A stretch of DNA of 64,000 nt from Desmodesmus armatus (lineage: Eukaryota > Chlorophyta > Chlorophyceae > Sphaeropleales > Scenedesmaceae). Positions 11,920-22,400 of this stretch are shown piece after piece. The notes beneath the pieces were generated by a model, which was given only the letters and a program-made list of their open reading frames with translations, was not told where the DNA came from and did not search any database. Positions within the stretch are counted from its first letter, which is position 1. Each line of letters starts with the position of its first letter. The DNA is taken from the NCBI GenBank assembly GCA_007449985.2, contig VIIQ02000031.1:558001-622000 (forward strand), written 5' to 3'. The position numbers were made by a program, and so were the translations under genes.

Positions 11920-14223
11920 TCATTCTGCCAGCGCTGCAGCCACCTGCTGTGCCACTTTTGCATCACTGTAGTTGAGGTGGTCCCGCAGCAACTGCTGCCA
12001 AACAGGCTCGTCACCAGGGTCTGCAGACACAAGACGGGCAGCAGCGCCGCATGTGTTGCTTGCAAACGACCGACACGACATGTTGCCATGGCTGTCCTGC
12101 CCAACACACTAAGCAGTCTCAGACAAACACGCTAAGGCAAATTAAACAGTGGCAATAAGTGGCTGACAGCACAGATGGTACAGATACGCTGACTTGACAA
12201 CCCCACGGTATTCAGTGGGTGCCACTCACTGAGCTACGTCCAAGCATAGCGTGCAGGTGACCGGCTCTGATGCCGCTGCAAACAGGCTCTGGAAGCAAGT
12301 GGCACTGCGTGGCATGCAATCAACGTGAGACACACCCACCTGGCAAACCAACGCGCAGTCTGTGTATGAGTTGCCAATGAGGCCATGAAATTTGAGGCGT
12401 GTTAGCTGCTTCAGCTGCGCCAGCTGCAGCAGCAGCCCCTCTGCTGGATCTACACGACAGTGAGCTGTCAGGTACAGTTCCCGCAGCCCTGTCAGCTGAC
12501 CCACAGCCTCCAACCCGTCCCTATCATCAGTTGCCAAGCGCAGCGTGTGCAGCACGCTCAGCCTCTGCAGCGGAGCCAGCACTGCTTCACTGTACTCCAA
12601 GGACCTCATGTCCAAGTAATGCAGGCCAGGCAGCAGCTCACAAGGCGTGAGCCCTCAGGTGCTGGGGCAGGACAACCGAACGTGTCTGTGACATATGCGA
12701 TGTTCAAGTGCTGTAGGTGCGGCAGCTGCCTGTTGGCGGGGAACACGTGCTGCCACACCGTTGCTCCCAGCCTGCAGCGCGCAATGTTGAGGATCCGCAG
12801 CTTGCTGCTGGCTGTGAGGGCTGAGAAGGCTGCTGCAGGGGCGGTGCTGTCCCTAGGCAGCTCTAGGCGGAGGTGGGTCAGCTGCTGCAGGTGCTGCAGC
12901 TGCGACAGCAGCTGCGCAGGCCCTGCTGCAGCACCGACAGAGCTACTCAAGCCATTCACAGCAAGGTCCAGGTGCTGCAAGCGGGTGAGGGTGGCCAGGG
13001 CACCTGACTCAGTGATGAGGACGACATCAGCTGTTGCTGACAGCACCAGGTGTGTGAGCTGCTGCGCCGCTGACAGCGCGCTGCTGTGAATGGCTGCAGG
13101 CCCGCAGCTTGCAAGCCGCAGGTCAGCCAGACGGGTCAAAGCCGTCAGCGGCTGCAAGGCAGTTTCTGCAAGGTCTGGCCCCTCCAGCTGGTTGCCAGCA
13201 AGATCAAGGTAGGTGAGCTGCTGCAGCCCTGAAAATACCCTCGTGGGGAACCTGAAAAGACCCACACAGGCCATGTTTCTGATGCTGAAATGCTGCAGCC
13301 CAGGGAGCAGGGCCAGCGCTGCTGCCAGTTCGGAGCCGGCAGCAGCGCTGCTGTATATTACAGAGTCGCCCTCATACATCAGCACGCAGTCAGAGAGCAG
13401 CAGCTGCTTCAAAGGCAACCCCGGCCGCACCACACCCTGGAACCCACCCCATGGCTGAAGCTGCAGGCCCAAGTTGGTCGACATAAGGCTGTTAAGCTGC
13501 AGGTTGGGGGGCAGCTGACGCAAGTAGAGGCCGCAGTTGACACCAACAAGGTCCAGGCTGTTGACAGGCTGGCCATGTGTTGACAGGTACTGCAGCAACC
13601 CATCCACCTGGTGCTGATGCCTGATCCTGCGTGATATGCTGCTGAGCGCCACCACAGCTGCCTGGTGCAGCCTGGGGTGGGCACGGGCGACGCTGAACAG
13701 GCTGCGCAGATCTTTGCTGCAGCACTGCAGCACTGCCAGCAGGCAGGGGTCTGGCAGCTGTAGCAGCAAGGGAGCTGAGTCTGTCATCCTGTGGCAAGAA
13801 GCAGCAGGTGATGCAGTGGAGAGGTGGGACGGACTGAGCACTCACTGGTTTAGTTCCACAACGTTCAGCTTGGGTTGCAGATGCACAGTGAAGTCATGTG
13901 TTGCGGCAATGCACATCATATGATGCATCTGGGGACAACTAGGGGGTGTTTTGCTGGACAAGGGGATGATCCTCCTGGGAGACCTGGCAAAGCACTTACA
14001 GGCCAAGACGAAGTGGTGAGCCGGTCACAATAGGATCTGTGCCAGCTGTTGACAGCCAAACACAGCAGGACTGGGTGGTGATCAGAGGTGTCAGGGGTAG
14101 GGTGTGCAGGAGATCTGGGGTCGCTCGTTCATGCCAGAGGGCATTCAGCAGGTCCAGCTGTGACACTCTACGCCACATCTGTACAGCAGGCCGTGTCTCT
14201 GCCCATCCAGGCTGGTCAATCAT
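11920..14223 (-). CDS. F-box / leucine-rich-repeat protein with one apparent frameshift
   Basis: Main exon 13788-12340, last exon 12096-11920. The core ATG is at 13787, directly after a CCACAG acceptor. The N-terminus holds an F-box-like motif (LPDPCLLAVLQCCSKDLRSL). It is followed by about a dozen leucine-rich repeats of the form LxxLxxLxLxxN. F-box/LRR proteins usually select substrates for SCF ubiquitin ligases; that role is inferred. Near 12652-12654 the reading frame shifts: the LRR pattern stops and resumes (ELLPGLHYLDMRS) in another frame. One missing base in a GGG run would explain this. The exon ends at CAG|gtgggt (12340) and joins in phase to 12096-11920, which reads SCRSFASNTC then DEPVWQQLLRDHL and stops at 11920. 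Two alternative first exons both splice in phase to 13788: 14223-14000, starting MIDQPGWAET, and one around 13930-13846, containing HDFTVHLQPKLNVVELN. Confidence 0.6.
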
Positions 14224-14569
14224 CCACAGTTGTGGGGCTTAGCATCCAAAAAGCGGAATGCATCTGGCGTGCAAGCGATCACATTGTCACTGAGTTATGT
14301 TGTTCCTAGCTTAGATCGATCGTTTGCAGCGGGAGGTTCGTGTTGGCTGCTGACTGATCTCCGACTGCACCTCGTTTGGAGACCAAAAAGCCCATATCAG
14401 CAGCTGAAGTAAGCTCAATCAGTAGCTTGAACACACTCTGATTACAAGGCAGCAGCGAACGCGGGCGCAGCAGCTGGGCCATACTCTGGCAGCAACAGTA
14501 GCAGCAGCAGCTGTTGCCAGGCCCCTGCTCACCAGCAGTGCTCCTTCGCAGGTGGCATAACGGTCTAGG
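14224..14569. promoter_or_regulatory. TIC100: Shared upstream region between the LRR gene and TIC100
   Basis: The 346 bp between the divergent LRR first exon (14223, minus) and the TIC100 ATG (14570, plus). It must carry the TIC100 5' leader and probably both promoters. A CAG acceptor-like sequence just before the TIC100 ATG (cttcgcag|gtggc) hints at an intron in the 5' UTR. No TATA box was recognised. Confidence 0.4.
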
Positions 14570-17500
14570 ATGGGGGACATCGACCCCACCAACGACCCCA
14601 CACGGGTCGTTGACGACACTCCCTTCCCAGACCCCTCCCTATACTTCAAGGTCTTTGACAGTGAGCGCGATGAGCCTGACGCCAAGTACAGGGAGGACGT
14701 CATAAAGGTGTGCTGTCTATGCTGTCTGTGCTGATGCACACATCTCAGCGGCACTCATGGCAGCGTGGCATTTCACTACGTGTTGGCAGTGGTCCTTGAA
14801 ATGCGGACTGTACAGTCGTTCCCAAGGCAGTTGGAAAACTGCCTGCTGTGCTGCGCTCCTTTTCACGCCTCGGGTTCTCATCCAACCAGTCATACTAATT
14901 CTACAGAGCTGGGGGAGAAGAAGTGTCGGGTCGCAAGTGGCACTGCATTGCCAATGCAAGGGGGCACGGGTGGTGGCCCCTCAGATGCCTACTGCACACG
15001 CATTCATCACACGCACTTCGCTCACCATTGGCTGTTCCCTCACATCATATGCGCTGTCTCCCGTGCTCTCTCTGCCCCTCACTTTCCTCATCCCTCACTC
15101 AAAAAAACAGCTCTATGAGCGTTGGGAGAAGAAGTATGGCCGCAAGTGGCCCGAGAATGGCCTCAACACTGAGGACCTGGTGTGGCTGTACAATGAGGCC
15201 TACCAGGATGAGCGGGTCAAGGCGGGCAAGGCAGCAGCAGCAGCAGACATGCCCAAGACATACCCGCGGGAGAAGCAGGACTATGAGGGACAGGTGGGTG
15301 GGGCTGCTGGCAGTGGGGGTTGATGGTGGAGGGGCCTGCTCCTGGCTTAGCAGTGCTTACGACTAGGCAAACCTTACTTTGGGTATGGACAGCGTGGGAG
15401 GGAGGGCAGTTGGTTGCGGCTTGGGGGTGCGAGAGAGGGGGGCAGGTGCTCTATACGCACTCGGGCGACGCAGCAGAAGACACGGCGTACCCTGCCGCAG
15501 CAGCCAGTGAGGAGCTTGTTCAGGTGCACACAGATGCGTTATACATGCTGGGGAAGATTCAGGCGTCACTGCAGCAACAGACGCAGCAACAGCCGCAGCG
15601 CAGCACAGCAGCTGCAGGTGTGCGAGACAGTTATGTGTACTGCTTGCTGGGTGCCCCTGGGAACAGCGAGGCAAGGAGAAACGAGCAGCAGGCGCACAGA
15701 GGCAGGAGGGGGGATTGAACTGGGGTCGACCACAAGAAGGCAGCAAGGGGGAGGGGTTTTTGCCACAGCTGCAGTGAGAGGGTGTTGGGGGGCAAGCGGG
15801 TGTTGTGCAGTGACCACGTGATCATGGTGGTGGGTTGGTGCTGCTGCTGCTGTCCAGCTGTTGCGCTGTGCTTCGCGTCTCCCAACCACCACCTTCACTG
15901 ACCCTGTTGTTTTGCTGGCCGTGTTGTTGATCGTGACTAGGAAGGCACTCACGATGCATCGCTGTGCTCCCCCATGCTGCTGCTGCTGCTGCTGCTGCTG
16001 CTACTTTTGTGGTGTGCTGATTGCCCTTCTCCCCCCCCCCCCCTTGCCCCCCGTTGACATCCGACTGCCGTTGATAATGTTGCTGACAATGTGATGCTCA
16101 TTGTGCTTGCTGCTGCCGCGCTGTGTTCCTACCCCCCCCCCCCCCCCCCAAGTTCATGACTGCCACTGAGGATGTTGCTGATGAGGTGAAGGCCAAGCTG
16201 GCCAAGATGACACCAGCAGAGCGACAGGCAGCAGTGCAGAAGGCAAAGGTGGGGCAGGCTGGGGGGGGGGGGGGTGATGAGAGAGGGTGTGAGAGTGGTT
16301 GTTTGAGGTGTGATCAGCGAGGCGAGTGAGTGAGTGGGTTTCTGCCTATGCGAATGGGAGTGGATGGTTTGCATGGCCAAGGTGGGTGGCTGTGATCTGA
16401 TGATGCCACAGTTGATGCCACTGTGCTGTGTGTGTTGCGTCAGTAACAAAAGCTGGGTAGTGCAGTTTTGCTTGCTGCTATTCACAGATGACAGTTTGAC
16501 ATCACTGCTGCTGCCTGTCCCTGCTGCTCCCTGCAGGCTGACATGGCTGAGGGCATGTGGGTGACTGATGAGTTTGAGTCTGAGGACTATGAGCGCGGCA
16601 ACATGGAGAAGGCCTGGGGCATGTACCTCTGGGACAAGTGAGCAAGGGGGGGGAGGGGGGTGGGGGGAGGGGGGGTGACTGTGTGTGTGTTTTTTGGGGT
16701 GGGTGGGGTGGGTGGGTGACTGTCTGTTGACAATGAGAGTGAGCAGTGTGTTTTTCCTGTTGTGAACGGGGGGCTGTGTGTGGGTGCAATTCTGTCTGTC
16801 AGCTGTGCTGTCTGGCCTGAGCTACAGTTTCAGGCTCGATGGGAGTTTCGTGCCTGCAGCCCCAGTTGTGCAAGTCCAACATAGGCTATGTCAGGAACAC
16901 CCGGAGACAGTCTCCCACAGGAACAAGCACAAGGGCATTGCCCCGCCCCCTAAAACCTCTTCCACTCACGGTGCCCCACCTAACACCCCCCCCCCCCCCC
17001 CGCTGCCCCAGGGAGGGCAAGCCCACCATCATGCCCGATGGTCCCCCCAAGGAGGAGATGGGTGAGGGGTCTGAGGGCTGGAGTGACTTCTACGGCAGTG
17101 TCAGGCCCCGTCACGTGGAGAGTGAGGACGTGCGCAACGCACTGTGGGCCACAGACGAGTTTGAGTCAGACGAGGTGGGCTGGTGTGGGGGTTGCGCTTC
17201 TTGTGTGTGTGTGTTGGGGGGGGGGGCACGTGGAGAGCGAGGATAAGCTCAACGCACTCTGGGCTACAGACGAGTTTGAGTCAGACGAGGTGGGCTGAGG
17301 TTGAGTTTGAAATCGTGGCGACATACACGCAGCAACCAAACTGGGCATGCAAGTGTGTCTTGTGAGATGGGGGTGCACGTGGGGGGGGGGGGGCGAGGAC
17401 GAGCGCAATGCACACTGTTGGCTTATAACAGGTCTGAGTCTGACAAGGCGGGCTGATGTTGAGGTTGCAAGTGGTGGTTTAGACGTTCTGAAGTGGTGGG

Positions 17501-19337
17501 GTGGGCGACTGGCAGAGGCGAAGCACACGCAGAGACCGAGTATGTGCGCAACAAGCCGTGGCACTGGGCGGGTTTGGAGTCAGACGGCGGGTAAGGGTTG
17601 ACTGTACGGCTGTCTGCAGGCTGCAGGTCCGTCAAGCAGTAGGGGCCAGCCTGCCCTGGCGGCAAGGGGGGAGGTTCTGCGCAGCACGCAGCGCAATTGG
17701 GATTGTGTCATACAGAGGGTGGTTGAGCTCAGTGTGCAGGCAACACCTGCGACTTGCTGCATTCATGGGCTACTGCTGCTGTTTTGAGAGCAAGTTTATG
17801 GCAATCCACGCAGCCCATGGCCTGGACCCTTAGCGACGCCCATATCGGCCCCCATATGCAAACCAGCGTGGGCTGTTCATTGCCGATTCCCCCCCCCCCC
17901 CCCACACACACACACTGGCTGGATGCACTCCTTGTGTCTACACACATCCCCACATCCCCTTGACTTCCCCCTGACCCGTCCCGTCTGTTGTTGCTGCCCC
18001 CCCCCCCCCCCCCCGCAGGACAACACTGAGTCTGAGTGGGAGCCTGAGTATGTTGGTGCTGGCCTGGGCCTGGTCCAGGAGGACCCCATGAACTGGCAGT
18101 ACAGCCTCAGGCACAGCAACCACCCTCTGGCACCATTCCCGGGCGAGCCACTGCGCTGGAACAGCTACTTGTACGAGGACGGCACAACGTGAGTGTGTAG
18201 ACACCGGGAGTGCATCCAGCAGGGAGGGGGTTGCTTTACTTTCTCCCACAAGACCCCCCCCCCCCCCAGACTGGGCCTCCCCCGCCCCCTCCCCTGTCCT
18301 CCCCCCCCCCCCCCCCCCCTGCCCCTGTGTGTGTGTGTGGGGGGGGGGGGGGGGGGGAGGCGCAGGGCGGAGAAAAATGGGGTGGGGGGGGGGGTGGTCT
18401 GGAAGGGACTTCGGGTGGGGGTGGGGGTGGGGGGGGGGGAGGGTCTGAACTGTCACAGTCAGGCAATGACAGCAGTGTTTGTGATGTTCCAGACTTGGCG
18501 GCATTGCAGGTCGTGTCAGGTCTCTGTACTTGCTGCCCCTGCTAACACAACACCTGCTGCTGTTTGTTTGTGAATGTCGTGTATGCGTGTGTCACTCCTT
18601 GCCCCTGCAGGTTTGAGGGCATCACGCGTCAGGACGTGCCCCACGGCATGGGTGTGATGGTGTTTGGCAACGGCACAGGAGGGGGCTTCCACTTCAGGGA
18701 TGTGCGCCTAGGCGACACGTGAGTGATGGCGACTCCCTGGGGGGAAGTGCAGCGGCGGGGGGAGGGGGAGGGGAACTGGGGGCTTGCGGCTTTCCTGCAG
18801 CGCATACAAAGATATTGCTGTGCGCAAGAGAGTCGGCCAAAGCAACTTCTCCTCGTGTATTCAATCTTACTGTAGATATCGACTGTGTGTGTAGACACAG
18901 GAAGTGCATCCAGCCAATGAATCATCCATCCAAAGTTGCGACATTCCTGTGTGTTCCAGCAACATCAGGACCTTGTCAGCGCGTTTTGTGGTCATGACGA
19001 AGCCAACCTGTCATCATCATCATCATCATCATCATGTTACACGTTCTCCAGCAGGGTCATTGCGCCAAAGCATTGCTTAGCAACAAATCTACCTAGGTGC
19101 CTAAAACAGCACCACCAGACAAAAAGTGGGAAAGCTTTGCAACTCCCCAGTGTCTGGGCCGGTTGTGGCCAACCTGTGTGTGTGCGCGTTTGTCTGCACC
19201 TGCTGCAGGTATGAGGGTGAGTTCCAGGTTGGCTACGCTCACGGTCTGGGCCAGTTCACCTCAGTGGAGACAGGGGAGGTCTTCCTGGGAGAGTTCTTCG
19301 CGGGACAGAAGCACGGGTGAGGGGGGAACGGCGGTGG

Positions 19338-19405
<68 letters not shown>

Positions 19406-22400
19406 CGGGGGGGGGGGGGATGCACGGTTTTGACAGGGTGCAGGCATTGTGAGACCGATGGAGGGAGGGGGGGTGCTGAAACCAGCTTTGCATTTAGCTT
19501 GTGGGCGGGCTTTGCGGTTGCTGACAAGGGGGTTGAAGGGCACAGCAGGCACAGCAGACTTTGAGCTGGCTGAAACTCCCTGACCTGTGGACACCCCAGT
19601 GTGGTTCCTTGCAGCGTGCCGTACCTGTTACGAGCTGCACCTCTTTTCACACAAACACACGCAAATCTTATATCTTGCTCACACACATCACTGTGTGTAC
19701 CCCCCCCCTCAAAACCCCCCAGGTGTGGCATGAAGGTGAACATGGCCCCCTTCTACTACCTGCTTGAGCGTGGTGTTGACCCCGTGTCCGCCTACCAGCG
19801 CACCTACAAGCGCATCATGAGGGACATTGAGTTCAGGACATGGTACAGGGGACAGCCACTCGGCGACGCAGGTGGGTGAAGGATGGGGGGTGCCAAGGGG
19901 TTTTGGGGTTCAGATCCAGGGTTCAACCCCCCTTATCGAGGGGCTTACCAGCTCGTGGCACTACCAACAAACACACAGTGCAATCCCTGTTGTCGTTTCC
20001 GCTGAGGGTCAGACACCACCCAGGTGACAGCAAGGGCACCATCAGACCAGCTACACCATCTGACTGATGGTTCAAGACAACATGCTGACCCCCCCCCCTT
20101 CCCGTGTGTCCTGCAGGTGAGGCTGAGTCTGTGCTGGTTACCGTGCGTGACAATGACGCCACGAGCCCCCTGCCCCTGCCCCTGCCCCTGCCCCCTGCCC
20201 CACAACTCCATATGCCTCACAGCTCACACCAGCAACACCACCCAACCTGTCACAGGAAGTTCCTGAAGCCAAGCCCCTTCCCTGCCTGTACTCCCCCCCT
20301 CATATCCAGCACAAAACATTTACACCTTTCCTGATATCCAGCACAACACATTGACCCACATTCCCCCTTCCCTACGTGTCCTGCAGGCGAGGCTGAGTCA
20401 GTGCTGGTGACTGTGCGTGACAACGACGCCACCAGCCCGTGGGATGTGTTGGCGCGCAACGCCCTGCACGACCAGAAGCTGAGGGACTGGAAGCACGCAG
20501 GGCCTGAGGAGAGGGCCTTCGACAAACTGGCCAGCGTCATGCAGAAGGTAAGGGGGGGGGGCGTGGCGGGTGGGTGGGGTGAGGGGGGGGGGGAGGAGGA
20601 GGGCGGTGGCGTGCTGTCATGGGTGACTGCTTGTTGCATTGGTTTGAGGCTTGTCTGCTCATAACACCTGGCAGCCTGGTCACACAAAGGACGGTGACAT
20701 CGATCGTTTTTCTGTTTGACCGGAGTGTGTGTGTATGTGTTGGAGGGGGGGTCAGGCATGTGGTCTGGCAGGGGGTGTACCGAGTTGAATTCACCGTATG
20801 CGCACACATGTCACGCCAGTGATGCTTTGTTCAGCCTCTCTGTTCATGCTCAAATTCACACTGCCACCGCTGCTGCTGGTGCCGCTGCTGCCTGCTGCCT
20901 CTGCCCCTGCGTGTTGCCTGTGCCTGCTCTGTTTTGTGTGTGCCGCACAGATGTCTGCTGAGAAGCACGGTTGGGGCAGCCACTATGTCGGGTACGACGA
21001 CAACGTGCATGTCAACGAGGTTGGAGGGCTGGGCGTCGCCTCAGCACATGCCAGCGAGGACAGCATCGAGCTCATGGTGAGAGGGGAGAGAGGGAGGGGG
21101 GGGGGGGGGGAGGGGGGGGGGCGGTAACAGGGATGCCCGGGGGGGGGGGGGTAAGAGGGGGCAGCAGGGGCATTTGCCATCACAGATGACAACGGGAGTC
21201 GAGGGTTAGCAGGTGTCTGTGCATGCGCAGGGTTGCAGCGTTGGGTGCGGACACTGCATGCAGCCGGCTCTGATTTGGAGCAGCAAGCTAGGGTTCCTGT
21301 GGAAGTACAGTGGTTGCGGTAATGCAATGCACACCTTGGATTGTACAGCAACACAGACAGGGGAAGTGCGTCCTGTCGCATCCTGGCAACCCATTTGGTC
21401 ATGTCTCACTATATTTGAATGTGTTTGTTCAATGTGTTGTGTGTGTGCCTGCAGGTTGGTCGTGACGAGGACGGCAAGCTAGGTCCTGGTTGGTTTGACG
21501 TGACTGACAGTGAGCTGTACCCCATGGAGGAGAAGCTCAGGATGCAGGTGGCAGTGGAGGCACTGCAGGTGAGGCAAGGGGTGGAGGGGCTTGACGGGAA
21601 CTAGCTTTGGGGGGGGGGGGGGCTGCTGCAAGTGAGGGCAGTCTGGGGAGCCCAACACAAGAGGAAGGATGATGTCACAGCCTTTTTAATGAACCCCTCA
21701 AATTATCAACTCCTCTCTCCCCCCTTTACGATCGTCGCACTAGGCCTGAGCTTGTACTGTGTCGTGAAAGCGGCTCTCCAAACCTTCAAAGTCCTTCTCC
21801 TCTCGCCCTTCTCTTCATCCCCCTCCGCTGACACACCCCTCCGCCACCTCTCCCTTACCCTTTCCCCTTTCTTCCACACTGCATCTACGCAACAGGACAA
21901 GATAGACGAGAACGAGGACGAGGAGGCCATCCTGAGAGCCACACCACCAACGCAATTCATGCTGTTTCTCGCACCTCCCATCCCCTGAGCTGTACGGGCT
22001 ATGCTGCAAGTCCTCACCCTGCGGTGCTTCTTACCCTGGTCACTGACACCTCCCCACCCCCCCTCCCCCCACCCCCCCCCCCCCCCCCCCCCCCACCCCC
22101 CCACCCCACCCCCCCCACACACACACATGTGTTTGACTCACATCACTCACTACCCCCCCCTCCCCCTCCAACAACAGGACAAGATCGATGAGAGTGAGGA
22201 CAAGGAGGCCATCCTTGGAGCAGACATCCTCAACCCCACCACCGGCCTGAGCCTGAAGGATTACCTGGAGGGACGGGAGCAGGCTCACAATGAGCTCATC
22301 GCACGATCACTGCTGGGGGAGGAGGCATTCAAGGACGACCACACAACTTACCTGGACAGCGAGGTGTGTGTGAGGGGGGGGGGGAGGGCTGGGGACGGAA

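Noticed and set aside
17227..17290. Copy 2 of the exon 5 end as an extra TIC100 exon
   Set aside because: It has a donor but only a G run where an acceptor should be; the exon chain is in phase without it.
19900..19940. tRNA-like B box (ggttcaacccc)
   Set aside because: No matching A box or acceptor stem at the right distance.
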